Origin: an uncultured Prochlorococcus sp.
Lineage (GTDB): Bacteria; Cyanobacteriota; Cyanobacteriia; PCC-6307; Cyanobiaceae
Assembly (NCBI GenBank): GCA_902558895.1
Contig: CACEFS010000009.1
Location: 1-44,548 of the forward strand
DNA length: 44,548 nt
Reading direction: 5' to 3'
Both the position numbers and the translations under genes were made by a program. This document shows positions 35,372 through 44,548 of the stretch, in pieces (the first letter of the stretch is position 1; the number at the start of each line of letters is the position of its first letter). The notes under the pieces are model-generated. The model was given only the letters and a program-made list of their open reading frames with translations. It did not search any database and was not told where the DNA came from.

Positions 35372-37302
35372 CTACTTTTTCTGAGACTAATTTCGATTTG
35401 ATCCATTAATTTCCTTGCTTCTTCAATAGTTAATTTTTTTTGATCTATTGCTGATTCAGTATTAATTCTTATGGATTCAACCAAAGAATCTGAACTATAA
35501 TCTAATAACTGTAAAATTTCAGATTTACTGTCCTCTTTAATAATATTTTTGACCTTATAGGAATTATCTTGATTTATATCTATATGAACAACGTTTGTAC
35601 TGCCAAATAAATTGTGGAAGTTTCCTAATGCTTCTTGATAGGCTCCAGTCATAAAAATTCCAATTAGATAATCTTTATCTTGCTCAGGCTTATGTAAATT
35701 TAGTAATGATTTAATTTTTCCATCATCAATAAAATTATTTAGTTTCCCATCTGAATCACAAGTTAAATCTGCAAAGTTGCCTTTGCAGAACGGCTCCTCT
35801 AAGTGCCTATGTATTGGTACTATTGGAAAAATCTGATTTATTGCCCAGCTATCAGGAATAGATTTGAAGATAGATAAATTTGCATAATAAGTTGATGCAA
35901 GAGTTTCTGTAATTTCAGATAAATCAGGGTGATTTATTTCATCATTATTCAGGTTATTAGAAATTTCTTTTGCGCAAGCCCAGGTCAGTTCTTCGGCATA
36001 AGCTCGTTCTGCTAAACTTAAAAATCCTAATCTAAAGGCAACTAAGCAATCTTCTTTAAACTTTTTTGCATCATTCCATAGTTCGATTATTTGAGATAAA
36101 TTTATTTTTTTATTTTTAAGTTTTTTTAATTCATAGAAAGTTTCAAGTAAATTTGAAATGACTAATTGTTGATTTTTTTTATTAAAAATTTGTTGTTTGG
36201 ATCTGACATGGCTTGTTCCCAAGATATTAAATATTAAAACTGAACAATGACTAATTATTGCTCTTCCACTTTCTGAGATTATGGTCGGATGCTTGATATT
36301 ATTTAATTCACATGAATCTTTAATGGTTGCAATTACATCGTTAGCATAATTTTGAAGAGAATAATTAGTAGAGGTGTTGGAGGAGGTTTTAGTTCCATCA
36401 AAATCTATCCCCAATCCTCCACCAACGTCGATATATTCCATTGGCGCGTCTAGTTTGCATAGTTCAACATATATTTGACTAGCTTCTTGTAATGCGTCTT
36501 TGATCACAGCAATATCACTTATTTGACTTCCTATATGAAAATGAAGCAATTTCATTTCGTTTATAAGATTTGCTTCTTTAAGTTCTTTGATTGTCGCCAT
36601 AATTTCTGGGATTGATAATCCAAATTTGGAATTATCTCCAATAGATTTGCTCCACCTACCACTACTTTTACTCGATAACTTTGCTCTAATTCCTATTAAT
36701 GGAGTCGCGTTAAGTTCTTGAACTGCTTGAATAATTCTTTTTACTTCATCTCGTTGTTCAATAACTATTATTGGATTTTTGCCGAGTTTTCTTGCCAAAG
36801 TAGCAATCTCAATATATTTTTTATCTTTATATCCATTGCATATCAATAGTGAATTTTGGTTTTCAAGAAGTGCAAGGCCAATTAATAGTTCTGATTTACT
36901 TCCTACTTCTAAACCAAAATTCCACTGGCTACCAAACTCTATTATCTTTTCTAGGACATTTTTTTGTTGATTACATTTGACAGGAAAAACGCCTTGATAA
37001 ATGTTCTTATATTTATAAGTTTTTATTGCTTTTAAAAAAGATTCATGTAATGCATTTATTCGATCTTTCAAAATATCATTAAATCTTATAATTAATGGCG
37101 GATTTATTTCTCTACTTTTAAGTTCTTTGACAAGCTTAAAAAGATCAATCTTATTTTCAGATTCTATATCTTTAGTTACTGATATATTTCCTTTGGAATT
37201 TATAGAAAAATATTTATCTCCCCATTTGTCTATGTTATAAGTTGAAATACTATCTTCAATAGTCCAGATATTCTTTAATTTTTTCGGCTCAAAGTTGGTC
37301 AA
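35356..37302 (-). CDS. speA: biosynthetic arginine decarboxylase
   Basis: SpeA decarboxylates arginine to agmatine, the first step to putrescine and spermidine. The 648 residues fit the long, biosynthetic alanine-racemase-fold form: the PLP-lysine motif V-F-P-V-K-C-N-Q-Q near residue 105, H-F-H-I-G-S-Q and [15 protein letters not shown] phosphate-binding loop. Near the C terminus are P-I-V-P-I-H-R-H and [14 protein letters not shown]. It reads leftward and diverges from ndk over 122 bases. With argH and argJ it links arginine synthesis to polyamines in this window. Confidence 0.95.
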   Translation of the reverse strand: MTNFEPKKLKNIWTIEDSISTYNIDKWGDKYFSINSKGNISVTKDIESENKIDLFKLVKELKSREINPPLIIRFNDILKDRINALHESFLKAIKTYKYKNIYQGVFPVKCNQQKNVLEKIIEFGSQWNFGLEVGSKSELLIGLALLENQNSLLICNGYKDKKYIEIATLARKLGKNPIIVIEQRDEVKRIIQAVQELNATPLIGIRAKLSSKSSGRWSKSIGDNSKFGLSIPEIMATIKELKEANLINEMKLLHFHIGSQISDIAVIKDALQEASQIYVELCKLDAPMEYIDVGGGLGIDFDGTKTSSNTSTNYSLQNYANDVIATIKDSCELNNIKHPTIISESGRAIISHCSVLIFNILGTSHVRSKQQIFNKKNQQLVISNLLETFYELKKLKNKKINLSQIIELWNDAKKFKEDCLVAFRLGFLSLAERAYAEELTWACAKEISNNLNNDEINHPDLSEITETLASTYYANLSIFKSIPDSWAINQIFPIVPIHRHLEEPFCKGNFADLTCDSDGKLNNFIDDGKIKSLLNLHKPEQDKDYLIGIFMTGAYQEALGNFHNLFGSTNVVHIDINQDNSYKVKNIIKEDSKSEILQLLDYSSDSLVESIRINTESAIDQKKLTIEEARKLMDQIEISLRKSSYLSE

Positions 37303-37424
37303 TTTATGTTTAAGTGATTAATAAATGTTTTTGAAAATAACTCAAAACAATATCTTTTATTTTAATGATTACTTGCCAAGTTACCACCCAAAAGTTGAAT
37401 ATACATAGAGTGATTATTAACTAA

Positions 37425-37883
37425 ATGACCAAAGAGAGAACCTTTATTGCAATTAAACCAGATGGAGTTCAAAGAGGATATGTTGCTGAGATTATTGGCA
37501 GATTTGAAAAAAAAGGATTTAAATTAGTTGGATTAAAGCAATTAATACCCTCAAAAGATCTTGCTCAAAATCATTATGGCGTTCATAAAGAAAGACCCTT
37601 TTTTGGTGATTTAGTAGACTTTATTTCAAGTGGACCTGTTGTAGCAATGGTCTGGGAAGGAGAAGGAGTTATTTTGAGTGCCAGAAAACTAATAGGCGCA
37701 ACTAAACCTCTTGAAGCAGAGCCTGGAACAATAAGAGGAGATTTGGCTATTGATATTGGGAGAAATATAATTCATGGTTCTGATGGAGAAGATACAGCAA
37801 AATTTGAAATTAATCTTTGGTTTAACGAAGAGGAATTATGTGAGTGGGAAACTTCTGATTCGAAATGGCGATCTGAAAATTAA
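37425..37883 (+). CDS. ndk: nucleoside diphosphate kinase
   Basis: Ndk transfers the gamma-phosphate between nucleoside triphosphates and diphosphates via a phosphohistidine. The 152 residues are typical: [14 protein letters not shown] at the start, and the catalytic H117 in N-I-I-H-G-S-D. It ends 3 bases from the convergent ThiO-like gene. Confidence 0.98.
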   Translation: MTKERTFIAIKPDGVQRGYVAEIIGRFEKKGFKLVGLKQLIPSKDLAQNHYGVHKERPFFGDLVDFISSGPVVAMVWEGEGVILSARKLIGATKPLEAEPGTIRGDLAIDIGRNIIHGSDGEDTAKFEINLWFNEEELCEWETSDSKWRSEN

Positions 37884-37886
37884 AAT

Positions 37887-38996
37887 TTAAATCTCAAATC
37901 TATCCAAACTAAATTTTTCTAAAAATCTTTTTTCTATTTTTTTGAGGCTTTTATTTTGAACTATTTTCAAAAGAAGATCACTTGTTATTGCAGAAAATAA
38001 AACTCCATTTCTGTAATGTCCTGTAGCTATAAAAAGGTTTTCAATTTTTGATTTTCCAATTATTGGTTTAAGATCTGGTGTGCAAGGTCTAAATCCCCAC
38101 CAATGTTCCATTTGTGGCCAATTAATAGCCTCTGGTAATAAGGAGAGAATGCCTTCTTGCAATTGTTTGATTCCATCAGGAGTATTACCTTGATTAAATT
38201 TTGCATCTTTTTCAACTGTTGCTCCAACGATAATAAGTCCATCATCACGAGGAACTAGATAAGTTTTTGGACCAAAAATAACTCTTTTCAAAAAATTCGT
38301 TGGACCTTGTATTGATAGCATTTGACCCTTTACAGGAAATACTACAATTTTATTCAAAATTTTTTTACTCCAAGCACCACTGCATATTATTGCTTTTTCG
38401 CATTTGATATTTTTTAGTTCCCCAGTGGCGCATAAAACTTTTGCACCAGTAATTTTGTTTTTTTCTAATGTCAAATCCTCTACTTCTGCTCCTTCTTGAA
38501 ATTCGACTCCATGCAAGGAGCATGCTCTCTCAAGAGCACGCATCAGTCTTCTTCGGTTATCTATTTGGCCATCTTGTTCAAAAAGTAAACCATGTTTCCA
38601 AATAGAATTTATTCCATTTATTTCTGTTTGAAGATTTTTATGATTTAAATATTTTCCATATTCATAAGTGGGAAACGCTTCAAGATCTTCTTTATTTTTA
38701 AATGGAACTACTATGCCACATTTTTTTAAACCACATTTAATGTTACTATCTTTTTCAATATTTTTTATCCACTTAGGAATTAGACTTTGGCTTTCTTGGC
38801 CAAACTTTAGTAATTCATCACTGAGTCCTTCGGCATGTGTAGCTAACATTCCTGCAGCAACAAATCCAGCTGATTCATTTCTGTTTTTGCTTAAAACTAA
38901 AACTTTGAAGTTATTTCTAGAAAATTCATAAGCAATAGATAAACCTACAAGTCCACCGCCAATAATTAATATTGAATTTTTTGTTTCTTGTGTCAT
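37887..38996 (-). CDS. FAD-dependent amino-acid oxidase, glycine oxidase (ThiO)-like
   Basis: ThiO oxidises glycine to the imine used to build the thiazole of thiamine. The 369 residues begin with the FAD dinucleotide motif I-L-I-I-G-G-G-L-V-G-L-S-I-A-Y-E, have G-W-A/G-type and V-K-G-Q-M-L stretches, V-P-R-D-D-G-L-I-I-V-G-A-T-V-E, and end G-H-Y-R-N-G-V-L, all found in ThiO and close DadA-type oxidases. thiL elsewhere in the window shows a working thiamine pathway. DadA (D-amino acid dehydrogenase) is the main alternative; the length and the GATVE and GHYRNG motifs favour ThiO. Confidence 0.82.
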   Translation of the reverse strand: MTQETKNSILIIGGGLVGLSIAYEFSRNNFKVLVLSKNRNESAGFVAAGMLATHAEGLSDELLKFGQESQSLIPKWIKNIEKDSNIKCGLKKCGIVVPFKNKEDLEAFPTYEYGKYLNHKNLQTEINGINSIWKHGLLFEQDGQIDNRRRLMRALERACSLHGVEFQEGAEVEDLTLEKNKITGAKVLCATGELKNIKCEKAIICSGAWSKKILNKIVVFPVKGQMLSIQGPTNFLKRVIFGPKTYLVPRDDGLIIVGATVEKDAKFNQGNTPDGIKQLQEGILSLLPEAINWPQMEHWWGFRPCTPDLKPIIGKSKIENLFIATGHYRNGVLFSAITSDLLLKIVQNKSLKKIEKRFLEKFSLDRFEI

Positions 38997-39076
38997 TTAA
39001 TAGTTAATATTTTTATTTGTGTTTTGCTCCTCTTTTCCTTTATATCCAATAATATAAATTAAAGAGACTTTTGATA

Positions 39077-40549
39077 ATGAACAATTTGGAATCTTGGGAA
39101 GCTGTGATTGGTTTGGAAACTCATGTACAGCTTAATACGAAAAGTAAAATATTTACCTCTGCTTCAACAGCTTTTGGTGATGCGCCCAATACGCATATAG
39201 ATCCTGTAGTTTGTGGCTTACCTGGAACTCTTCCTGTTTTGAATGAGACTGTACTTGAATACGCTGTAAAAACATCTTTAGCATTAAATTTGAATGTAGC
39301 AGAGCATTGTAAATTTGACAGAAAACAATATTTTTATCCTGATCTACCAAAAAATTATCAAATTTCACAATTTGATGAACCATTAGCTGAAAATGGATGG
39401 TTAGAAGTTGAAATAATAGAAAAGGATAAAGAACCTTATAGTAAAAAAATTGGAATAGAAAGGCTACATATTGAAGAAGACGCCGGTAAGTTAGTTCATT
39501 CAGGTAGCGATAGATTAGCTGGTTCTAAGTATTCATTAGTTGATTACAATCGTGCTGGAATAGCACTTTGTGAGATTGTAAGTAAACCAGATATAAGAAC
39601 AGGTAAAGAGGCATCAGAATATGCTTCCGAGATTCGGAGAACAGTAAGATATCTAGGAGTATCTGATGGAAATATGCAAGAGGGTTCATTAAGATGTGAT
39701 GTCAACATTTCAGTTAGAAAAGGACCTAATGCTCCTTTTGGTACCAAAGTTGAAATTAAGAATATGAATTCGTTTTCCGCAATTCAAAAAGCTTGTGATT
39801 ATGAAATAGCCAGACAAATAGAAGTTTATGAAAATGGAGGAAAGATTTTTCAAGAAACAAGGCTTTGGGATGAAGCTAAGCAATTAACGAAAAGTATGAG
39901 ATTAAAGGAAGGTAGCAGTGACTATAGATATTTTCCTGATCCTGACTTAGGACCAGTTGAAGTAACAAAAACCCAACAAGAAATATGGTTTAAAGAACTA
40001 CCAGAATTACCTCCAAAGAAAAGAAATAAATATGTAAATCAATTTGGCTTGTCTGCTTATGACGCAAGGGTAATTTCAGATGAAATAAATATGGCAAAAT
40101 TTTTTGAAGAAACAGTAGCTAATGGTGCAGAGGCCAAACTGGCTTCAAATTGGGTAACGAGTGATATTGTAGGCTATTTAAAATCAAACAAACTCAGTTT
40201 TAATGAATTAAAGCTTAGTCCTAAAAATCTTGCTGAAATGATTAGCATGATTTCTAATAATACTATAAGTGGAAAAATTGCAAAAGAAATTTTACCTGAA
40301 CTTATTCAAACAAATATTTCTCCGAAAAAATTAGTTGAAGAAAAAGGGTTGGCAATGATATCTGATTCTTCAAGTATTTCACCAATAATTGATGAACTTA
40401 TAAATGCACATCCAAATGAAGTTCAAGCATTTAAAAATGGTAAAACTAAGTTGCTTGGTTTTTTCGTTGGTCAACTTATGAAAAGAACAAAGGGTAAAGC
40501 TGACCCTAAACTTGCAAATAAACTTCTTATGGAAAAATTAAATAGCTAA
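39077..40549 (+). CDS. gatB: aspartyl/glutamyl-tRNA amidotransferase subunit B
   Basis: GatB is the kinase/transamidase partner of GatA and GatC that turns Glu-tRNA-Gln into Gln-tRNA-Gln. Translation from the ATG at 39077 gives M-N-N-L-E-S-W-E-A-V-I-G-L-E-T-H-V-Q-L and 490 residues, the standard size. A TTG two codons earlier is possible. The C-G-L-P-G-T-L-P-V-L, K-N-Y-Q-I-S-Q and H-I-E-E-D-A-G-K-L motifs of the catalytic cradle and the C-terminal YqeY-like tail are present. It diverges from the ThiO-like gene over 80 bases and converges on coaE with 3 bases between stops. Confidence 0.97.
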   Translation: MNNLESWEAVIGLETHVQLNTKSKIFTSASTAFGDAPNTHIDPVVCGLPGTLPVLNETVLEYAVKTSLALNLNVAEHCKFDRKQYFYPDLPKNYQISQFDEPLAENGWLEVEIIEKDKEPYSKKIGIERLHIEEDAGKLVHSGSDRLAGSKYSLVDYNRAGIALCEIVSKPDIRTGKEASEYASEIRRTVRYLGVSDGNMQEGSLRCDVNISVRKGPNAPFGTKVEIKNMNSFSAIQKACDYEIARQIEVYENGGKIFQETRLWDEAKQLTKSMRLKEGSSDYRYFPDPDLGPVEVTKTQQEIWFKELPELPPKKRNKYVNQFGLSAYDARVISDEINMAKFFEETVANGAEAKLASNWVTSDIVGYLKSNKLSFNELKLSPKNLAEMISMISNNTISGKIAKEILPELIQTNISPKKLVEEKGLAMISDSSSISPIIDELINAHPNEVQAFKNGKTKLLGFFVGQLMKRTKGKADPKLANKLLMEKLNS

Positions 40550-40552
40550 AGC

Positions 40553-41170
40553 CTAAAGAAGCTCTTTTATCGTATTGATCCATTTATTTTGATCATCCGA
40601 ATTATCTAAAATAATATCTGAAAATTTTCTTTTTTCTTCAAAATTTAATTGAAAATTTATCAAATCATATGCTTCTTTTTCGCTAATTTTATCTCTTGTG
40701 ATAAGTCTGTTTTTTTGAAGTTCTTTAGGGCATTTAACTAACCATATTTCAGTACAAATATCTTCAAATTTTGCTTCAAACAATAATGGAATAACCAATA
40801 CTATAGCTTGATTATTTCTGTATTTACTGCATTCTTCTATCATTCTTTCTTTAATTAAGGGGTGAAGTAGTTTTTCAATCCATTCCTTGCTTGCTGAATG
40901 TTTAAAAATAATGTTCCTTAAAAGTTTTCTATTTATTTCCCTTTCTGAATTGCTCTTATTATCAATAATTTTATTTCCAAAATAATCTAAAATTTTCTTA
41001 TATCCATATGTGTTTGGTTTGATTAATTCTCTTGAAAAATGATCTGCATCTAATATTGGTATGTTTTTATGTTTTCTAATGTAATTAGTTATGGTTGTCT
41101 TTCCACTTGCAATACCTCCTGTTAAACCAATCCTTCTTTGGTTGTTTTTTGATTTTTGAGGAATATCCAT
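40553..41170 (-). CDS. coaE: dephospho-CoA kinase
   Basis: CoaE performs the last step of coenzyme A synthesis. The 205 residues have the P-loop GLTGGIASGKTTI (~15-27), D-A-D near residue 41, H-P-L-I-K for the substrate lid, and V-P-L-L-F-E-A-K in the core. The length fits stand-alone bacterial CoaE. It reads leftward from the argJ promoter gap (76 bases). Confidence 0.95.
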   Translation of the reverse strand: MDIPQKSKNNQRRIGLTGGIASGKTTITNYIRKHKNIPILDADHFSRELIKPNTYGYKKILDYFGNKIIDNKSNSEREINRKLLRNIIFKHSASKEWIEKLLHPLIKERMIEECSKYRNNQAIVLVIPLLFEAKFEDICTEIWLVKCPKELQKNRLITRDKISEKEAYDLINFQLNFEEKRKFSDIILDNSDDQNKWINTIKELL

Positions 41171-41246
41171 ATAATTAATAATAATCTAATTACTTAGTTT
41201 CTTTAGTATTAAAGAGTAGTTAGTATGAATTAAAATACCAAAAAAT

Positions 41247-42485
41247 TTGAGCCAGTTAGATTCCAATTGGTCGTTTGTTGATGACAGTACGGTAACACCC
41301 AAGGGGTTTCTTTTTGCTGGGATATCTGCTGGTTTAAAAGCTTCTAATAAAAAAGATTTAGCACTAATACTCGCTCCAGAAGGAAGTATTTTTAGTGGTA
41401 TGTTTACCCAATCAATAGTTCGCGCTTCTTGTGTGGATATTTGTGAGGAAAGGATTAAAATAACTTCAGGTTTTGGTAGAGCAATACTAATTAATTCTGG
41501 TCAAGCAAATGCATGTACAGGAAATCTTGGCATTCAACATTTTCAAATTGCTACAGGAAAGATTGCGGAACTTTTAGGAATAAAAGAAGAAGAAGTTTTA
41601 ATGTGCTCAACTGGTGTAATTGGTGTTCCAATAAAAATAAATGATTTAGTCAAAAATTTACCAACTTTAGTTAGTGATTTAAAGGGTAATAATTTTCAAA
41701 ATGCAGCAGAAGCAATTTTAACTACTGATTTGACTTTAAAAAAAGTGTCAATAGAGACAATTATTCAAGGTAGAAAAATAAAAATAGCAGGATTTGCAAA
41801 AGGTTCAGGAATGATTTACCCCAACATGGCTACAATGCTTGCTTTTCTAACCTGTGATGCGGGTATTCAAAAAGAAGAATGGGACAAAATGATTGCTATT
41901 GCGGTTAAAAAATCTTTTAATGCAATATCAGTTGATGGAGAGACAAGCACAAATGATTCTTTTGTTGGAATAAATGCAGGAGAGAAAATTGAAAAAAGGT
42001 TTATTCCAATTATCCAACAAGGGATTGATATTGTATGTCAGAACTTGGCAAAAAATATTGCTAGGGATGGAGAGGGAGCAAATTGTTTGTTAGAAGTTTT
42101 GGTTCAAGGAGCAAAAAATGCAGATGATGCAATTATGCTTGCGAAATCTATTTGTAATTCTGCCTTGGTAAAAACTGCGATACATGGTTGTGATCCGAAT
42201 TGGGGACGAATCATTTCCGCCGCAGGTAATTCTGGAGTTAAATTTAATTTAAATGACGTTGACTTGTATATAGGAAACTCTCAGATTTTGGAAAACGGTA
42301 AATTAAATAAATATGATCCACAAAAAGTCACAGACTATATTAAATCCAGAATGAAAGGTAGATATTTAGTAGATGATATTGTAAAAATTATGATTAATCT
42401 AAATTCTGGCAAATCGAGAGGCACAGCTTGGGGGTGTGATCTTTCTAAAAAGTATGTTGAAATAAATAGCGAATATACTACTTAA
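41247..42485 (+). CDS. argJ: bifunctional ornithine acetyltransferase/N-acetylglutamate synthase
   Basis: ArgJ recycles the acetyl group in arginine synthesis (cyclic pathway). The 412 residues show the self-cleavage site K-G-S-G-M-I-Y-P-N-M-A-T196, where T196 should become the N-terminal nucleophile of the beta chain, and the later I-H-G-C-D-P-N-W-G-R-I and R-D-G-E-G-A motifs. Translation starts at a TTG (41247). There is no upstream ATG in frame close by and the protein begins as expected. The last 8 bases overlap the convergent small membrane-protein gene. Confidence 0.95.
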   Translation: MSQLDSNWSFVDDSTVTPKGFLFAGISAGLKASNKKDLALILAPEGSIFSGMFTQSIVRASCVDICEERIKITSGFGRAILINSGQANACTGNLGIQHFQIATGKIAELLGIKEEEVLMCSTGVIGVPIKINDLVKNLPTLVSDLKGNNFQNAAEAILTTDLTLKKVSIETIIQGRKIKIAGFAKGSGMIYPNMATMLAFLTCDAGIQKEEWDKMIAIAVKKSFNAISVDGETSTNDSFVGINAGEKIEKRFIPIIQQGIDIVCQNLAKNIARDGEGANCLLEVLVQGAKNADDAIMLAKSICNSALVKTAIHGCDPNWGRIISAAGNSGVKFNLNDVDLYIGNSQILENGKLNKYDPQKVTDYIKSRMKGRYLVDDIVKIMINLNSGKSRGTAWGCDLSKKYVEINSEYTT

Positions 42486-42720
42486 GTTCTAGTAAATCTA
42501 ATGGTAGATATTTATTAATATACAGAAACAGTATTGTTAAAGTTCCAATTACAGAGCCTATAAAACCTCCAAAAAAATTAACTAATAATCCAGATTGTCT
42601 AATTATTGCTTCTTCTTTTTTTTCTTCTTCAAAATTAGGAGAATCAACTACTTTTAAGCGCTTATTGGTTGTTGGTTGTTTAAGTTGTTGGTGTCGGATG
42701 AGGGCTTCGAAATCAGGCAT
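42478..42720 (-). CDS. small membrane protein overlapping the ParA-like gene
   Basis: A frame open from 42744 is better started at the ATG whose complement is 42718-42720. It yields an 80-residue protein beginning M-P-D-F-E-A-L-I-R-H-Q, with a polar, charged first half and one transmembrane segment (LVNFFGGFIGSVIGTLTILFLYI, ~45-67). It overlaps the end of the ParA-like gene by 67 bases in a different frame, so they must be translated from one mRNA with a restart. No family is recognised. The polar N-terminal tail faces one side of the membrane and is a possible contact surface for the ATPase. Confidence 0.65.
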   Translation of the reverse strand: MPDFEALIRHQQLKQPTTNKRLKVVDSPNFEEEKKEEAIIRQSGLLVNFFGGFIGSVIGTLTILFLYINKYLPLDLLELK

Positions 42721-43325
42721 GGAATTTGTAAGGCAATTGAACAATAAGCAGACCAGCCCGTCATTCGACGAGGATCTGATCTGCCTAAATCGTCTACAGC
42801 TTCAAATACAGCATTGCCAGAGGCTTCTGCTTTATCAAATGCTGAGAGTAAGGGTATAAATGTATCAAAAACATATAAACCAAAATTTTCTAGAGCTGCT
42901 TTGGCTTGTTGCGCTGCTTTTTGCTGTCTAAAATCAACTTTTACTATTACTACAGCATGGTTAACTTTTAAGTTGCTTAATAAATTAGCTAGTTCAACAG
43001 TTAATTCTACTGATCTTGCTTTTGCAGTTGTAGGTAAGATAACTAAATCTGAACCATACGCTAAGTGTTTAAGTTCTTCTTGATCACTGCTAGCCTGGCC
43101 ATCAGTTATTACAATTTCTGATGATCTTGATGCTTTAGCAGCTGAACTGACGGGGAAAACTGGAAATGGAAGATTGCCTCTTGATGCGTATGCTAAAGCA
43201 GATCTATTCTTGTCGGCATCGACTATGCAAACTTTTTTACCTTCAGAATGCCAAACACTTGCAAGGTGAATACTTGTACAGGTCTTGGCCACCCCCCCTT
43301 TTTGTCCGCAAACGGTAATGAACAA
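42654..43325 (-). CDS. ParA/MinD-family ATPase, orphan
   Basis: The 223 residues carry the deviant Walker A motif C-G-Q-K9-G-G-V-A-K14-T-C with the signature lysine K9, a C-I-V-D-A-D-K-N switch I-like element and a D-G-Q-A-S-S-D switch II. ParA-type ATPases position chromosomes, plasmids or protein cargos by dimerising on the nucleoid. There is no parB, minE or parS-like repeat alongside. The only close partner is the overlapping small membrane protein. I therefore leave the cargo open. The C terminus (I-S-K-P-S-S-D-T-N-N) is polar and specific to this protein. Confidence 0.87.
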   Translation of the reverse strand: MFITVCGQKGGVAKTCTSIHLASVWHSEGKKVCIVDADKNRSALAYASRGNLPFPVFPVSSAAKASRSSEIVITDGQASSDQEELKHLAYGSDLVILPTTAKARSVELTVELANLLSNLKVNHAVVIVKVDFRQQKAAQQAKAALENFGLYVFDTFIPLLSAFDKAEASGNAVFEAVDDLGRSDPRRMTGWSAYCSIALQIPCLISKPSSDTNNLNNQQPISA

Positions 43326-43475
43326 TTTTTTATTTTTATTTCTTTTACTTTGGAGAATAATTTCTTAATGTCAAGAGAAATTGATTTTTAATGCTTTAAA
43401 ACTTATTTTTTGAAATATTTTCAAGAAGTTAATATTTTTAGATAACCTTATAAAGTTCCTTATTTAAATTAGCTA

Positions 43476-44438
43476 GTGAAGAAAAGAATTGGATTAGGTA
43501 CGTGGTCTTGGGGGAATAAGCTTTTCTGGAATTACCAATCTACAAATGACGATGATTTACGTGAGACATATGATGAAGCGTTACGAAGAGGTTTCGATCT
43601 AATTGATACTGCAGATTCTTACGGTACTGGGAATCTTCAGGGTAGAAGTGAATTGTTGATAGGAAAATTTTTACTAAATACTCCTTCAGCAAAGAAAAAA
43701 AGAATTCAAGTAGCAACCAAACTTGCACCTTATCCCTGGAGAATAGGTAACAGAGGCTTTAATAAACCTTTTTTGAAAAGTTTAGAGAGACTTAATAACA
43801 AATTAGATATAGTGCAATTACATTGGTCAACTGCAAAATACAATCCTTGGCAGGAATTAGGGCTGTTGAATAATCTTTGCGATTTAAAAGATGAAGGCTT
43901 TGATTTTCAAATAGGTTTATCAAATATAGGCCCTAAAAGATTGATGAAATTAATTAATTTTTTAGCAAAAAGAGATCAGCACCTAAAGAGTGTTCAAATA
44001 CAGTTTTCCTTGCTTGCTCCCGATTTAGGAAAACAATATCAGGTAAAAAAAATTTGCGACGAAAATAATATTGATTTCTTTGCTTATAGTCCTTTGTCCT
44101 TTGGAATACTTTGTATTGATCCAGATAAAGAAGAAAATAAAGAAAAAAGTTTTATTCGTAATTCCTTATTTGAAAACTATAAAAAACCAACATATGAATT
44201 GCGGAGGTGTCTAAAAAGAATTGCGCATCAAAGATCAGTTTCCCAAGCGCAAGTAGCAATTAATTGGTGTTGTTATCAAGGAACTATTCCACTAGTTGGA
44301 ATGCGAAAAAAATCTCAAGTTATAGATGTATCTAATGTATTTAATTGGAATTTAAAAAAAAATGAATTTAAAGTACTTCAGGAAGTTTCAAAAAAATGTT
44401 TAAAAAAAATGCCGAAAAATCCTTTTTCGAGTAATTAA
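43476..44438 (+). CDS. aldo/keto reductase family oxidoreductase
   Basis: This is a TIM-barrel NADP(H)-dependent oxidoreductase family. The 320 residues show the catalytic tetrad: D44 and Y49 in D-T-A-D44-S-Y49-G, K82 in A-T-K82-L-A-P, and H116 in Q-L-H116-W-S. Late N-W-C-C and V-G-M-R-K-K-S-Q are nucleotide-binding elements. The GTG start at 43476 gives M-K-K-R-I-G-L-G-T-W, normal for the family. The 150-base gap to the ParA-like gene is AT-rich and holds no gene that I can support. The substrate is unknown. Confidence 0.9.
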   Translation: MKKRIGLGTWSWGNKLFWNYQSTNDDDLRETYDEALRRGFDLIDTADSYGTGNLQGRSELLIGKFLLNTPSAKKKRIQVATKLAPYPWRIGNRGFNKPFLKSLERLNNKLDIVQLHWSTAKYNPWQELGLLNNLCDLKDEGFDFQIGLSNIGPKRLMKLINFLAKRDQHLKSVQIQFSLLAPDLGKQYQVKKICDENNIDFFAYSPLSFGILCIDPDKEENKEKSFIRNSLFENYKKPTYELRRCLKRIAHQRSVSQAQVAINWCCYQGTIPLVGMRKKSQVIDVSNVFNWNLKKNEFKVLQEVSKKCLKKMPKNPFSSN

Positions 44439-44446
44439 TTAAATTT

Positions 44447-44548
44447 TTAGCTAGATATTTTCTTATTTTTTTTGATTTGACAACCACTTTTCCATAGTTC
44501 ATTGGGAAATTTTTCACCAGTGAATCTAATAACTTTTGGTTTGAGATT
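44447..44548 (-). CDS. C-terminal end of an unidentified protein (rest outside window)
   Basis: A frame on the minus strand is open from the window edge to a stop at 44447-44449. The 33 codons read N-L-K-P-K-V-I-R-F-T-G-E-K-F-P-N-E-L-W-K-S-G-C-Q-I and a lysine-rich tail. It is convergent with the aldo/keto reductase, 8 bases away, matching the packing of the other gene ends. The composition looks coding rather than random, but I cannot name the protein from this piece. Confidence 0.55.
   Translation of the reverse strand, partial: NLKPKVIRFTGEKFPNELWKSGCQIKKNKKISS

Overview
The window looks like a chromosome segment from a high-light-type Prochlorococcus, or a very close picocyanobacterial relative. 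The DNA is very AT-rich, genes are packed with a few bases between them or overlapping at their ends, and the gene content is cyanobacterial: photosynthetic-type GAPDH (gap2), a lumenal TLP40/CYP38-type cyclophilin, two flavodiiron proteins with a C-terminal flavin reductase domain, CbiD, a glycine-rich RRM protein, and many short proteins typical of this lineage. The assignment rests on gene content, gene order and composition as read by eye. No database was consulted.

Layout. 1-2.2 kb: the 3' part of an RsbU/SpoIIE-type phosphatase, then argH. 2.3-4.5 kb: a Gly-rich RNA-binding protein, a DusA-type enzyme and an MsrB with a Tat-like leader. 4.5-10.2 kb: grpE-dnaJ-tusA-like-rsgA running right, meeting ybaB-murB-murC running left. 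10.4-16.5 kb: gap2, thiL, the cyclophilin, efp-accB, pdxA and an NAD-dependent epimerase-like protein. 16.5-18.7 kb: small and lineage-specific genes (HNH nuclease, a secreted coiled-coil protein, a half-length AbrB-type membrane protein, two small ORFs). 18.7-22.7 kb: a class V aminotransferase, cbiD and guaA. 22.7-26.6 kb: an accessory region (below). 26.6-44.5 kb: mrdA, an FMN reductase beside flv1 and flv3, alaS, speA, ndk, a ThiO-like oxidase, gatB, coaE, argJ, a small membrane protein overlapping an orphan ParA ATPase, an aldo/keto reductase and the tail of one more gene.

The main find is a 2.2-kb insertion at the 3' end of guaA. The last codons of guaA (I-E-W-E-stop, 14 bases) are repeated exactly at 24874-24887. 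Between the two copies sit only a NotI-family restriction endonuclease gene and a D12-class adenine methyltransferase gene. Just inside each end lie tandem 11-base repeats (consensus near RTGCTCACCYS): two pairs on the left, three perfectly phased copies on the right. The arrangement resembles a site-specific integrative element with core (att) sites flanked by recombinase arm-type sites, but no integrase is present. I infer a cargo-only element moved in trans, or the remnant of one. The endonuclease gene carries a one-base deletion in an A-run near its 3' end. The original frame can be followed to a stop codon that overlaps the methyltransferase start as ATGA, so the restriction half looks recently broken and the methyltransferase intact.

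The rest is mostly housekeeping: arginine/polyamine metabolism (argH, argJ, speA), cell wall (murB, murC, mrdA), cofactors (thiL, thiO-like, pdxA, cbiD, coaE), protein folding and repair (grpE, dnaJ, msrB, cyclophilin), translation (efp, alaS, gatB, rsgA, dus) and photosynthetic electron management (flv1/flv3, gap2). No tRNA, rRNA, CRISPR array or transposase was found. With the genes below included, no gap exceeds about 300 bases.
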